Counted from the first letter of the stretch, positions 23,701-32,344 are shown. The stretch is DNA of 37,220 bases from a virus (IMGVR_UViG_3300007344_000086:1-37220); one strand, 5' to 3'. Made by a program: numbers and translations. Notes: generated from the sequence alone by a model not told the origin.

Positions 23701-24334
23701 TTCGTGGCATCTGTCTGGCATCCTGCGTGCCCGCCGTGGCACCAACTATGCCGTCAACAACCACAAGCCGGGTGAGCGCTTCCTCCTGCTGGCTGAATCG
23801 GTCCTGATCAAAAACAGCCGCCCGCCGGAAGATTATTACACGACCGATACCTTCAAGGCTGTGCCGGACACCGGTGCAGTGGAAGACGCGGTCCCTTACG
23901 CTTCCAAGCTGGTTCCGCGCGATCTGATGCCTTACACCCCGGAGGACTTCGGGATCGAGGACGACGGCACGACGGTATCGATCACCATGAGCCGTCGCTC
24001 GCGGGTGATCGACCCGATGCGGGACGGCGGCGAGTTCATCCACTATCGAGAGGGCGACAAGGCAAGCGCCCGTATCATGTGGAGCGTCTGGGCCGGACTC
24101 ACCTTGAACGACACGGCAACCGTCAAGACGCCGACGATCTCCGCCCCGCTCCCGTTGTTTGACGCGGCCGGGCTGGACATCCCGCCGGTTGTCACCTTCC
24201 CACTCGCTTCTCTTGGTGGCGCTACGGGCTTCCTGCTCAAGGCATATGAGACGGGGTATGCGGACGGCACACCCAAATGGATGCACTTCGAACGCATCGA
24301 CACCAACCGCTGGAACATGACCGAAGTCTATTGA
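20750..24334 (+). CDS. Megatron-like tail tip / baseplate protein with propeller-like insertion
   Basis: A 1194-residue tail-tip protein in the position of GTA gp15. Residues 1-40 are Gly-rich and hydrophobic (FLVGGPMGAAIGMQLGGM). Then comes a conserved hub part (KVTASTYGAAIPEIYGTVRLG, DATFAVGLCRGPI, VRVYRGTEDQLPDSLI). From about 236 to 605 an insertion contains repeated beta-blade-like segments, each with Asp/Gly turns (DWETGRIYANVGGGSVKVFD, DPTDDCIFAMGI, DDQSGSLVMAT), suggesting a beta-propeller. The conserved phage-tail part resumes with ECSARDALKQLATGYLFDGF. The C-terminus includes ILRARRGTNYAV, standard for these proteins. It probably forms the tip spike and contacts the cell surface. 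The propeller idea is an inference from pattern only. Confidence 0.82.
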   Translation: MGQLVMTVVGGVAGFLVGGPMGAAIGMQLGGMVGGLLFGPSIKGPRLQDLKVTASTYGAAIPEIYGTVRLGTNLIWTSGIKETKHKSGGKGAPKQTTYTYDATFAVGLCRGPITNVLRIWADGKLIWDQSSSTSRTIGGTFGNFDFGSALVTLMSSKSKGKKSVKVRVYRGTEDQLPDSLISAHKGAGNVSAHRGLCYLVFEKLQLDDFGNRIPSITVEVSKTEAAAFPAIAATSSGATSPIYSTWYPDWETGRIYANVGGGSVKVFDLGTMAEMYATPLSGGRTTAFTPSGNSGNYVVPGAGLYFSEVGTGNSRPIEMYEMNGFSRMDTIGKDGSSLGGVFIDASGNLIEQYGALGTAGHTYVNGGTGRQLYYMHFDHTRSVWCFAQNDSIPVFTEKAPFTPSNAFSGRQGDNSSEIIGWRSANNRLELLIYNIPAGSKGNVATDANGSRWTQSSGWSSRTAYLVPTGHTRFTPRVVLYDPTDDCIFAMGINQSGVAVAFKWSVPNNTYKFVTTPANLKPPTDMKHSRIAGGSFGWYTYTLSTGALFQEIDIQTGALTLNKGISTTDMQWGSAAAAGGNQYWDDQSGSLVMATQNAYRRVYFRSTGEASTVENVARAICLRSGVLTNDDLDFTELSEGSLVGYLIDRECSARDALKQLATGYLFDGFESDYRLKLRSRGLTTAVTIPEDWIGSGDDGMTVKETLTQELEMPMRVSVNYYDVARDHQQNTQSAKRVSAPVPTMWTAKEEIMELPITWQASNAKQCAEKILKMMWANRWSYQFTLPWRYMKYDPADIASVQLRDGTTYTMRFNSVNIGADFTMEIDAVSERAAAYVSTAVGSSGDAPVQYIPVTYPCQPFVINTPLLRDIDYNTDGNSTLYLTVVTDAPVFNGAYLYMNAGGGVNFEAIGHISADNLSGLVVNALPQTKSYESTDEQTVLRVRLTDDDAELESVLQEDMLTDYLNAAVVGEEIIQFRDAAKQEDGSWHLSGILRARRGTNYAVNNHKPGERFLLLAESVLIKNSRPPEDYYTTDTFKAVPDTGAVEDAVPYASKLVPRDLMPYTPEDFGIEDDGTTVSITMSRRSRVIDPMRDGGEFIHYREGDKASARIMWSVWAGLTLNDTATVKTPTISAPLPLFDAAGLDIPPVVTFPLASLGGATGFLLKAYETGYADGTPKWMHFERIDTNRWNMTEVY

Positions 24335-24363
24335 CTTTCGAGCACCGACAGTTTAAGTGAACA
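24331..24363 (+). promoter_or_regulatory. Phage-type promoter / operator upstream of fibre 1 (degenerate)
   Basis: TTGACT (24331-24336) overlaps the stop of the preceding gene. A box CACCGACAGT (24343-24352) follows, then five bases and TGAACA (24358-24363). Two readings are possible: TTGACT with TAAGTG (24354-24359) as -10, or the box with TGAACA as -35. GACAGT (24347-24352) and ACTGTC (24365-24370) form an inverted repeat. Downstream is TTGAGGATAGT, then the ATG, matching the fibre 2 leader. Confidence 0.5.
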
Positions 24364-24383
24364 CACTGTCAATTGAGGATAGT

Positions 24384-27300
24384 ATGCCGACAACGCCGAT
24401 TCTGGGGATCAATCAAGTCTCCGCATCCCAGAACCAGAAAGAAGTCACCATTAACGACGCGATCCTCGCGTTGGAAGCGGCGACGAACGCTACCCTGTCG
24501 GTCTCGCTGGCCCCCGCCAACAGCTACTCGCTGTCGGCGATGCAGGCTTCGCGCAACATGATCTTCCACGGGATCGAAGCGACAGAACCCTGTCAGCTTC
24601 GCTTCCCGAACGAAGTCAACGGCATCCCGTTCAACCGGACCTTCGTGGTCCGCAACACCTCCACCCAGCCTCTTACCGTCCAGTTCGCTTCCGGCACCGG
24701 CGACACCGTCGTCGTGCCGAACGGACAGGCGCGCTTGGTCGCGGCTGTCAACGGACAGGACATGATCGTCGCGGCCGAGCCGGAAGTGCCGGTCTCGTTC
24801 ATGAGCCTGAATGACTCGCCGGGAACCTACGCCGGCAATGCCGGCCGGGTGCTCGCGGTCAATCTCGAAGAGAACGCAATCGAGTTCGTCGATGTGTCGG
24901 TCTTCCCCTCCTACACCGGGAACGCCAACAAATATCTGGTGCTCAACGGAACGGCAACAGCGGTCGAATGGCGCACGCTGTCGATGACGTTCGCCCAGCT
25001 TACCGATACGCCGACAGGCTTTGCCGGGATGTCTGGTAAGCTCGTTGCCGTCAACCCAAGCGAAACTGGTGTCGAGTTCATCGACATCCCACCGATCGAA
25101 GCCATGTCATCGGTCTCGTCCACGCGCTGGCGCATCCGCACCGTCGAGGCGGGCGCGGAGTTGCAGGTCGGTTGGGGCGAGATTGAAATGCTCGACGTGG
25201 ATGGCTTCAACCGCGTCGCATCGGGCGTGGTAACGGCCTCGTCGTTCGATACAGGCCGGGAAGCTGCTTACGCCTTCGACGGCCTGACCAGCGAGGGTAA
25301 TGGCTGGCTCTCGGTCGAGGGCGACCTGATCGGCTCGTGGATCGAGTATGAGTTCCCGACCGCTCAGTCGATCCGCAACGTCCGCCTCTACCCCATCAAT
25401 GGCTTCCCCGAGTTCAGCCCGGCGCAGTTCATCATCGAAGCCGCTTCGGGCATCGAATGGGTTGACCTTGGGCAACGCGAGCCGGCCGCATGGGAAAGCG
25501 GCATTTCACAGACATTCTCAGTTAACGGTATAGCGCTTGAAACTATCGAGGAAGCTCCCTCGGGTGGTGGAACCTATGCGCGTCGCAACGGCGAGTGGGA
25601 AGAGATCAGTGAAGTCGTCCGCGACACGATCGGGGCCGCCTTGCGCGCGGGGTCCAACGTCTCGATCAGCGTGAACGATACGGCTGACACCATCACGATC
25701 AGTGCGACCAACACGACCGACCCGGAAGTCGTCCGCGACACGATGGCGGCTGCGCTCGTGGCCGGCGCGAACACCCAGCTTGTGGTGGACGACAACGCCA
25801 ACACGATCACGATCAATTCGATCACGCCGGGCAGCACTGCTGACCCGGAGTTCATCCGCGACACGATCGGGGCCGCGCTGGTCGCCGGGACCAATATCGC
25901 GATCACGGTCAACGATTCCAACGACACGATCACGATCCACTCGACCGGCACGTCGGACGGCGAGTTCATCCGTGACACGATCGGCACCGCGCTCCGTTCG
26001 GGCAGCGGCGCTTCGATCGTGGTCAACGACGGCGCGGACACCATCACGATCTCCGCCGACCCGGAGTTCATCCGCGACACCATTGGAGACGCGGTGCGTA
26101 GTGGCGTCGGCGTCACCGTCTCGGTGGACGACGCAGCCAACACCATCACCTTCGCGGCCGACCCGGAATATATCCGAGACACGATCGGAACCGCTCTCGT
26201 CGCCGGCACGGGAACGACCGTCACGGTCAACGATGCGGGCAACACCATCGCCGTCAACTCCGACCCGGAGTTCATCCGGGATACGGTCAGCGAGGCGCTG
26301 GTCGCGGGCATTGGCATCGCGATCGCGGTTGACGACGACAACAACACCATCACCATCACGGCGACGAGTAGTGGCGGCGAGGGAGGCTTCGATGCCGAGA
26401 GCGTGCGCGACACGATCGCTGCCGCCTTGGTGGCCGGTAACGGCATCCAGATCGCCGCGAATGATGCGGCCGACACCATCACTGTCGCGACGGACCCGGA
26501 GTATATCCGCGACACGATCGGCGCAACATTGGTCGCCGGGGCCAATGTTACCATCAGCGTCAACGACGCGGCCAATACCATCACGATCGCGGCGGCGTCT
26601 TACGATTCCGAAATCGTCCGAGACCTGATCGGCGCGACGCTGGTTGCCGGCACGGGCGTGACCATCGCTGTGGACGATGCTGGCAACACGGTCACGATCT
26701 CGTCTGCGGGTATCGATCTGGAAACCGTGCGTGATGCGATCGGCACCACGCTCGTGGCGGGTGATGGTATCACCATCGACGTGAACGACACCGCAAACAC
26801 GGTGACGATCTCGGCCACCGGAACCGGCGGGACAACCGATGCGGAATATATCCGCGACACCATCGGAGCCACGTTGGTTGCCGGGACGGGGACCACTGTC
26901 ACCGTTGACGACGACGCCAACACCATCAAGGTCAATGCGACGTTCGGCGCGGAAGAAGCTCTCGATCTGATCGGTGCTTCGCTCGTGGGCGGTCCCTATG
27001 TCACCGTCACGCCCGACGACGCCGCGAATTCCATCCAGATCGACGTGACGCCCGACCCGGAAGCGGTGCGCGATACCGTGGCAGCAGCACTGGTGGCCGG
27101 GCAAGGTATCGAGATCGTTCACAACGATTTCATGAACTCGATCACCATCACCAACCTTGGTCTCGGAACGCAGGACGCGGAGACCATTCGCGACGTGATG
27201 ATGGCCGCCTTCCGTCCGCGCAATGGCGTCCTCATCACGGAGGATGACGGGAACAACCTGATCTATGTCGAGAGCGACCCGGAGTTCATCCGGGATACGA

Positions 27301-27974
27301 TCGGCGCAACCATGCAGGCCGGTGCCGGCATGTCAGTGACGGTGGACGACACCGCGAACACGATCACCTTGGGGATGAATACTGAGTCTCTGATTGACAC
27401 GGTCGCAGCGTCTGTGTCGGGGGCATCGGGGGCGGTCGTTACTTATGATGATCCCAACAACGTCATCAATTTCGCGGTAGACCCGGAATTCATCCGTGAC
27501 ACGGTCGGCGCGACTCTCGTCGCAGGGGCCGGTGTGGGTATCGGCGTGAACGATGCCGCTAATACGATCACCATCTCGGCCACCGGATCAGCGACGATCC
27601 CGTTCATCTATGCGCCGTCGCTTTTCTACCCCGGTATCATGACTGCTGCGGGTGTGATCCTGTTGCGTCACGCTTTCGTCACCGAGGCACAGCTTCCAGC
27701 AAACTGCGCCGGGTCGCAGGGAGGGGCATCCGCACTGGCGTCCCTGTCAGCAGTTTACAAACTCCAGAGAGCCGCTGCTGCGACCCCCACCGTGTTCTCC
27801 GATGTAGGCACGATCACTTACAGCACCGGGTCGCTTACCCCGACCTTCGCAACCGCCGGGGCCGCCGTCATCACTTTCTCGGCGGGGGACATCCTTCAAG
27901 TCGTAAGCCCTGACTCACCGGACGCCACCCTCGCCAACATCAACCTCACCTTTCTCCTGAACAGGATTTCCTAA
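24384..27974 (+). CDS. Tail fibre 1, with discoidin-like domain and 18-fold repeat shaft
   Basis: A 1196-residue fibre. Residues 1-380 are a module shared with the fibre at 30821: MPTTPILGINQVS, then EVTINDAILALEAATN, three short PGTYAGNAGRVLAVN-like units (about 145-235), and a discoidin-like part (about 245-380) with YAFDG and WIEYEF. Residues about 408-1069 hold 18 repeats of 34-43 residues. The C-terminal 120 residues (from IPFIYAPSLFYPG) form a separate beta-rich tip. I start at 24384, after GAGGATAGT, because the same start and leader are conserved in the paralogue. It probably recognises the host surface. Confidence 0.82.
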   Translation: MPTTPILGINQVSASQNQKEVTINDAILALEAATNATLSVSLAPANSYSLSAMQASRNMIFHGIEATEPCQLRFPNEVNGIPFNRTFVVRNTSTQPLTVQFASGTGDTVVVPNGQARLVAAVNGQDMIVAAEPEVPVSFMSLNDSPGTYAGNAGRVLAVNLEENAIEFVDVSVFPSYTGNANKYLVLNGTATAVEWRTLSMTFAQLTDTPTGFAGMSGKLVAVNPSETGVEFIDIPPIEAMSSVSSTRWRIRTVEAGAELQVGWGEIEMLDVDGFNRVASGVVTASSFDTGREAAYAFDGLTSEGNGWLSVEGDLIGSWIEYEFPTAQSIRNVRLYPINGFPEFSPAQFIIEAASGIEWVDLGQREPAAWESGISQTFSVNGIALETIEEAPSGGGTYARRNGEWEEISEVVRDTIGAALRAGSNVSISVNDTADTITISATNTTDPEVVRDTMAAALVAGANTQLVVDDNANTITINSITPGSTADPEFIRDTIGAALVAGTNIAITVNDSNDTITIHSTGTSDGEFIRDTIGTALRSGSGASIVVNDGADTITISADPEFIRDTIGDAVRSGVGVTVSVDDAANTITFAADPEYIRDTIGTALVAGTGTTVTVNDAGNTIAVNSDPEFIRDTVSEALVAGIGIAIAVDDDNNTITITATSSGGEGGFDAESVRDTIAAALVAGNGIQIAANDAADTITVATDPEYIRDTIGATLVAGANVTISVNDAANTITIAAASYDSEIVRDLIGATLVAGTGVTIAVDDAGNTVTISSAGIDLETVRDAIGTTLVAGDGITIDVNDTANTVTISATGTGGTTDAEYIRDTIGATLVAGTGTTVTVDDDANTIKVNATFGAEEALDLIGASLVGGPYVTVTPDDAANSIQIDVTPDPEAVRDTVAAALVAGQGIEIVHNDFMNSITITNLGLGTQDAETIRDVMMAAFRPRNGVLITEDDGNNLIYVESDPEFIRDTIGATMQAGAGMSVTVDDTANTITLGMNTESLIDTVAASVSGASGAVVTYDDPNNVINFAVDPEFIRDTVGATLVAGAGVGIGVNDAANTITISATGSATIPFIYAPSLFYPGIMTAAGVILLRHAFVTEAQLPANCAGSQGGASALASLSAVYKLQRAAAATPTVFSDVGTITYSTGSLTPTFATAGAAVITFSAGDILQVVSPDSPDATLANINLTFLLNRIS
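25609..27590 (+). repeat. 18 coding repeats of the fibre shaft
   Basis: Each repeat follows PEFIRDTIGAALVAG, then a variable beta stretch, then VND-x-A-NTITI. Units are 34-43 residues long, differing mainly in the linker. The periodicity suggests a trimeric beta-helical or beta-prism rod. Similar DNA in adjacent units could recombine and change shaft length. Confidence 0.9.
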
Positions 27975-27975
27975 C

Positions 27976-29019
27976 ATGACTTTCCGACTCTATCGCCACG
28001 ATGATGACTCGGCCCCGGTGCTGAATGGGCAGATCGGTTCCCTGACCAATCTGTTGGACGCAGTTCTTGTCAACGGCTACGGAACCAAGCCCGCCGCCGG
28101 CTGGACGATCGCGCAGACCGGAACCAACAAGCGTGGCTACCAGCAAGGGGACGGAGGAAACCACCCAACCGGTATCATTCTCTATATGGACGACACCGCG
28201 CCGGGCGCAGGTGGCGCTCGTGAAGTGCGTGTCTGCGGCTTCGAGACCATGACGGCTATTACTCCCGTCGGCACAGGCCAGTTCCCGAACGCCTCGCAGT
28301 CTTCGATCGGCACGGGCTTCTTGTCGGTCCGCAAATCGAACACCACCGACGCCACCGCCCGTCGCTGGTGGATTGTTGCGGATGCGTGGACCCTCTACCT
28401 CTTCGTGCAGACGGGAGACGATACGCCGCCGTGGGAGCCGGGTTTCGGTTTCGTATTCGGTGACTTCGAGAGCTTCAAGACAGGCGACTCTTACGCACAG
28501 ATCATTATCGGTCGTCTCAGGGAAAACTACACCGACGGCGGAAATGAAACGCTGAGTTCGTGGTCGTGGGGACAAAGCGGCTATACTGTCTTCTCGGACA
28601 TTCCCGGCCACTATTGCTCGCGCCACTGGAACCAGATCACTCCCTCGGCGCGTGCCGGTAAGATTGCCGACCTCCGCTCCGGGGGTTACTCGCAGTGGAC
28701 AGGCAGCGGCGGCACGCCCGGAAACGGCGAAGAAGGATCAGCCGCAAACGGGTGGAGCGACAACGACCGCAACTACTTCCCTTATCCAAATCCGGTGGAT
28801 GGGGCGTTGTGGCTCGCCCCGGTCTACATCAATCAGGCCGGGATGCGGGGGTATCTCCGCAACTTCTGGGTGCCCCAGCATCAAGCGCCTTTCAGCCCCG
28901 GCGACACGATCACTGCATCGGAAGGGACGCTTACGGGTAAGAGTTTCGTTGCGGTCAATTCCAACTACCGCCGCCTCGACAACACCCGCACTCCGACGCA
29001 GTTCCTCCTCGAATATTGA
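27976..29019 (+). CDS. Virion-associated tail/fibre-region protein, function unknown
   Basis: A 347-residue protein. Its start (TFRLYRHDDDSAPVLNGQIGS) and NLLDAVLVNGYGTKPAAGWT resemble a widespread family of phage structural proteins found next to tail fibre genes, for which I know no firm function. There are no transmembrane segments. Aromatic residues and Gly-rich turns are frequent in the C-terminal half (GAREVRVCGFETM, YLRNFWVPQHQAPF). It starts one base after the fibre 1 stop, so it may be a fibre partner or surface protein. Confidence 0.72.
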   Translation: MTFRLYRHDDDSAPVLNGQIGSLTNLLDAVLVNGYGTKPAAGWTIAQTGTNKRGYQQGDGGNHPTGIILYMDDTAPGAGGAREVRVCGFETMTAITPVGTGQFPNASQSSIGTGFLSVRKSNTTDATARRWWIVADAWTLYLFVQTGDDTPPWEPGFGFVFGDFESFKTGDSYAQIIIGRLRENYTDGGNETLSSWSWGQSGYTVFSDIPGHYCSRHWNQITPSARAGKIADLRSGGYSQWTGSGGTPGNGEEGSAANGWSDNDRNYFPYPNPVDGALWLAPVYINQAGMRGYLRNFWVPQHQAPFSPGDTITASEGTLTGKSFVAVNSNYRRLDNTRTPTQFLLEY

Positions 29020-29027
29020 GTTAGCGC

Positions 29028-30560
29028 ATGACCACTCGATCCGCCTTTACCCAAGAGCGCTCCAGCGCCGCCACTTCGGTGGTGCTATCGGGAAGCCGCG
29101 AAGCCGTTACCATGCGCGGCTCCCTCTTGTCGGACATCACCAGCCCCACCATCTTCGTGCCGTGGCCAGCCGGCACGCAGGAGGGTGACCTCGCTGTGTT
29201 CATCGCTTCGTCGGGCTGGGATTTCAGCGCCGTCCCCAACGAAATCCGCATGGAGTATCGGAGTGGAGGCGGCACGCCCGTCTCTGGTTATGCTTTCTCC
29301 ATCAAAGTTACAGCCGACCACATCACAGCAGGCGGTATTACGATTATCTGTAGCAACGCTTCCTCTGGCGGGATTGGTGTGGCCACCTTTGACGGGTCTC
29401 AGAACCCGTCGGCTTCCTTGTTGTGGTCGCGTCAATCCAACACGACGACCGCCCCGTTCGACATGTATATTGGATATGGTGCGAATGATACTTACCTGCT
29501 GTTCGCTGCGATCGAAACGAACACCACGGTAAGCTTTGCTGATCACCCGATGACACATACGATCACCGGTCGCCCGGTGTGCTCGGCGTTCGGGGTGTTG
29601 TCCGCCCCCGCTGCTCGCAAGGTTAAGGATACCATCACCTTGGGCGCAAACGTGCAGAGCTACGCCGCCGCTGTGCGTGTCAGCCGGGGCGCGGCGAATG
29701 GAGGACTGACGGCGACTGCGGTGACGGCGTGCAATGCCGCTGCGGGCACCCGCCAGATTTCCGGTATGACCTATTTCGAAGCCAAGATCGAAGCCTTGGT
29801 TGGAACGATGGGTGTTGGATTTGTCAACATTCACCAGAATCGCGGCGTCATTGCACTCGGCACGACCACCAACAATTTCGTCTACCAGAACGACGGCCTC
29901 GTCCGCCTCAACAACGTCACTCTGGCAACACTGGCGGCGTTCACCACCGGCGACCGTGTCTCTGTTGCTTACCACCCCGGCTCCAAGCAGGTGTGGTTCA
30001 AAGTCAACACCGGAAGCTGGAATAATAACGGCACCGCCGACCCGGCGGCTCAGGTCGGGGGGATCGATGTTAGCGCCTACGATCCGGTCATGGCGTTCCC
30101 TGCGGCCAGCTTCTCTGCGCTCAATGGGGTAATCACCCTCACACTGGCAGCGGAGGATTTCCTCTACACCCCTCCGGTGGGCTACCGCAGCATGGAGACC
30201 GACACGTTCTCGATCCCGATCATTGATACCTCGCCGCGTTATTCGTCGATTGAAATGACGCATAACTTCGGATTCGTTCATGGTGAGCCGCCTGTTGGTG
30301 GACGCATCACGTCGTTCGCCATGCCGGCTGGTCCGCTCAAGACCGTAGCTGGTGCGGTTCAGGAAAATGGCGTTGGCGTCGAAGGTAAGCGCGTTTTGCT
30401 CTATAACAAGCGCACGGGAGACCTCCTTGGGGAAGCCTTCACGAATGCTGATGGGAACTTCGTGATCCCGTCTTCGGAGCCTGATGCACCTCATTTTGTC
30501 GTGGCCTTCGATGACCCGGAATATAACGCCAAGGTATTTGACAACGTGGTCCCCGGATAA
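29028..30560 (+). CDS. Tail/fibre-region protein with SPRY-like and carboxypeptidase-regulatory-like domains
   Basis: A 510-residue protein, probably virion-associated. Residues 1-225 are a beta-rich module (FVPWPAGTQEGDLAVFIASSG is typical of phage surface proteins). Residues about 240-380 resemble a SPRY/lectin-like fold: ISGMTYFEAKIEAL, VGFVNIHQNRG and VSVAYHPGSKQVWFKVN are in the usual order. The C-terminal 75 residues resemble a small Ig-like carboxypeptidase-regulatory domain (VGVEGKRVLLYNKRTGDLLG, then TNADGNFVI). The fold calls are inferences from motifs. It may bind a host surface molecule. The stop overlaps the next ATG (TAATG). Confidence 0.72.
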   Translation: MTTRSAFTQERSSAATSVVLSGSREAVTMRGSLLSDITSPTIFVPWPAGTQEGDLAVFIASSGWDFSAVPNEIRMEYRSGGGTPVSGYAFSIKVTADHITAGGITIICSNASSGGIGVATFDGSQNPSASLLWSRQSNTTTAPFDMYIGYGANDTYLLFAAIETNTTVSFADHPMTHTITGRPVCSAFGVLSAPAARKVKDTITLGANVQSYAAAVRVSRGAANGGLTATAVTACNAAAGTRQISGMTYFEAKIEALVGTMGVGFVNIHQNRGVIALGTTTNNFVYQNDGLVRLNNVTLATLAAFTTGDRVSVAYHPGSKQVWFKVNTGSWNNNGTADPAAQVGGIDVSAYDPVMAFPAASFSALNGVITLTLAAEDFLYTPPVGYRSMETDTFSIPIIDTSPRYSSIEMTHNFGFVHGEPPVGGRITSFAMPAGPLKTVAGAVQENGVGVEGKRVLLYNKRTGDLLGEAFTNADGNFVIPSSEPDAPHFVVAFDDPEYNAKVFDNVVPG

Positions 30561-30727
30561 TGGCATACGATCCGCCTGAAACCCCGAACATCATCTTCAA
30601 CTTCACCACGACACCTTACACACCGCCGGTAACCCCGGACGTTGTGTTCGAGATGACGACCGAAGATGATACCGGCGGCGGAATTTCCTTCGACCCCCGC
30701 CGGGTCCAGTTCTTCATCATCACCTAG
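30560..30727 (+). CDS. Short hypothetical protein after the SPRY-like gene
   Basis: A 55-residue frame (MAYDPPETPNIIFNFTTTPY and onwards, ending VQFFIIT). Its ATG overlaps the preceding stop (TAATG), the same coupling used elsewhere in this window, which supports it as a real gene. It is rich in Pro and Thr with a short Gly stretch and a hydrophobic end. No function can be assigned. A hairpin follows 8 bases later. Confidence 0.6.
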   Translation: MAYDPPETPNIIFNFTTTPYTPPVTPDVVFEMTTEDDTGGGISFDPRRVQFFIIT

Positions 30728-30734
30728 TCTGTCA

Positions 30735-30760
30735 GGAGGCGTGGTTCCGCCCGCGCCTCC
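30735..30760 (+). other. Hairpin overlapping the fibre 2 promoter box
   Basis: GGAGGCG (30735-30741) pairs with CGCCTCC (30754-30760) around a 12-nt loop. No T-run follows, so at best it is a weak terminator. The 3' arm overlaps the promoter box, whose second base is T instead of A, possibly because of this stem. Confidence 0.5.
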
Positions 30761-30800
30761 GACATTCTGACTTGACATTCACCGACAGTTTCAATAGACT
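30757..30800 (+). promoter_or_regulatory. Phage-type promoter of fibre 2
   Basis: CTCCGACATT (30757-30766), five bases, TTGACA (30772-30777), 17 bp, TAGACT (30795-30800). A second box CACCGACAGT (30780-30789) lies 23 bp from the first, as at 18151. The leader ends CGAGGATACT before the ATG, homologous to the fibre 1 leader. Confidence 0.75.
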
Positions 30801-30820
30801 ATCGGCCAATCGAGGATACT

Positions 30821-32344
30821 ATGCCGACCACGCCGATTCTGGGTATCACCCAAGTCTCCATCGCCCAAAATCAGAAAGAAGTGACCATCAACGACGCGAT
30901 CCTCGCGTTGGAGGCGGCGACGAATGCCGTCCTGTCGGTCTCGATGGCATCGGGTAACGCCTACACCCTGTCAGCGGCTCAGGCGACCCGCAACATGATC
31001 TTCAAAACAACCGCAGCCTCGGCCGCCTGCGAACTACGCTTCCCGGCTGAGGTCAACGGCCTCGCACTCAACCGCTGCTTCGTGGTCCGCAACGAGTCCG
31101 GCTTCGCCCTCACAGTCAAATTCGGCACAGGCACCGGCGGTGCGGTGGTCATCCCCAACAACCAATCACGCCTGATCTTCGCCAGCAACGGCGTTGACAT
31201 GTTCGTGGGTGCGGAAGCTTCGACGACGCTGTCCTTCATGGCCCTGTCGGACTCTCCCGGCAGCTATGCCGGGATGGCTGGCAAGCTGCTCGCCGCTAAC
31301 ACCGAAGAAAATGCGCTGGTGTTCATCGACGCACCGGTCTTCCCGTCCTATGCGGACAAAGCCGGGCAGTTTCTGGTGGTCAACGCAACCGAGAACGGTA
31401 TCGAGTGGATCACGCCGACCTACGCTGTCGCCTTCACCGAACTGAACGACGCGCCCAACAGCTTCGCCGGATCGGGCGGTAAGCTGGTCGCGGTCAACGG
31501 TGACGAAGACGCGCTCGAATTCATCGACCCACCGGCCGCCGAGGTGGTCACCTACGCATCCTCGACCCGCTGGCGCGTCCGCACGATCGTGGGCGGCACC
31601 GAAACCAAGATCGGTTGGGGCGAGATCGCCTTCCGCGACGTGGATGGGATCAACCTGACCGGAACCGGCGTCGCCTCCTCGTCGAGCTACGACACCGGCC
31701 GGGAGCCTGCCTATGCGTTCGACGGCGACACGGCCGAAGGGATGGGATGGTATTCCGAAGAAGGTAACGTCGCTGACTCGTGGGTCGAATATACGTTCGA
31801 CGATCCCGAAGTGGTCCGCTCCGTTCGCCTGTGGCCCATCAACGGCTTCCCCGGCTTCTCCCCGACGCAGTTCATCATCGAAGCCTATGTCGATGGTAAC
31901 TGGATCGCGCTGGGGCAGCGGACGGCCGAGTGGGATGTCGCTGGCGCTCCGACGACCTTCACGGTCAATGGTCTGTCCGTCCCTTCCCTGACTTCCTACC
32001 CCTACCAGATCAACCTCTCGGCCATGGTCACGGACCTGACGACAGGCGACGGCAAAGCGGCGTGGGTGGTTCCCTATGACTGCACGCTGGTCGAGGTCTT
32101 CACGGCGCTCGCCGGAGCGGTATCGTCCGTGGGCGCGGTCACTGTCGCTGCCCGGCTGGGCGGTGTCGATCTCTTCACCACCAACCCGTCGATCGACGCG
32201 ACCGAAACCACCAACCTTACCGGGACGCTCGCCGCGCTCGGCACGACCGCTCTGACCAAGGGCGACATCATCCTGTTCGACATCGACGCCGCCGGCACGG
32301 GAGCCAAGGGCCTGATCGCGACGGTCAAGGTCCTCCCGGCCTAA
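30821..32344 (+). CDS. Tail fibre 2, paralogue of fibre 1 with a different C-terminus
   Basis: A 507-residue fibre whose first 385 residues align throughout with fibre 1, including EVTINDAILALEAATN, PGSYAGMAGKLLAAN, TRWRVRTI and WPINGFPGFSPTQFIIEA. It lacks the 18 shaft repeats. Instead, residues about 390-507 form one beta-rich domain (NLSAMVTDLTTGDGKAAW, SIDATETTNLTG, GAKGLIATVKVLPA), a common phage fibre tip pattern. It has its own promoter and a leader like that of fibre 1. The two probably share an attachment point but differ in tip, which may widen host range or form two fibre layers. Confidence 0.82.
   Translation: MPTTPILGITQVSIAQNQKEVTINDAILALEAATNAVLSVSMASGNAYTLSAAQATRNMIFKTTAASAACELRFPAEVNGLALNRCFVVRNESGFALTVKFGTGTGGAVVIPNNQSRLIFASNGVDMFVGAEASTTLSFMALSDSPGSYAGMAGKLLAANTEENALVFIDAPVFPSYADKAGQFLVVNATENGIEWITPTYAVAFTELNDAPNSFAGSGGKLVAVNGDEDALEFIDPPAAEVVTYASSTRWRVRTIVGGTETKIGWGEIAFRDVDGINLTGTGVASSSSYDTGREPAYAFDGDTAEGMGWYSEEGNVADSWVEYTFDDPEVVRSVRLWPINGFPGFSPTQFIIEAYVDGNWIALGQRTAEWDVAGAPTTFTVNGLSVPSLTSYPYQINLSAMVTDLTTGDGKAAWVVPYDCTLVEVFTALAGAVSSVGAVTVAARLGGVDLFTTNPSIDATETTNLTGTLAALGTTALTKGDIILFDIDAAGTGAKGLIATVKVLPA

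Noticed and set aside
21149-24286. Very long open frame on the minus strand opposite the megatron gene, and similar ones opposite other genes
   Set aside because: These are shadows of GC-rich codon use on the + strand; their translations are rich in Arg, Asp, Val and His, lack ribosome-binding sites and known motifs, and overlap well-supported genes.
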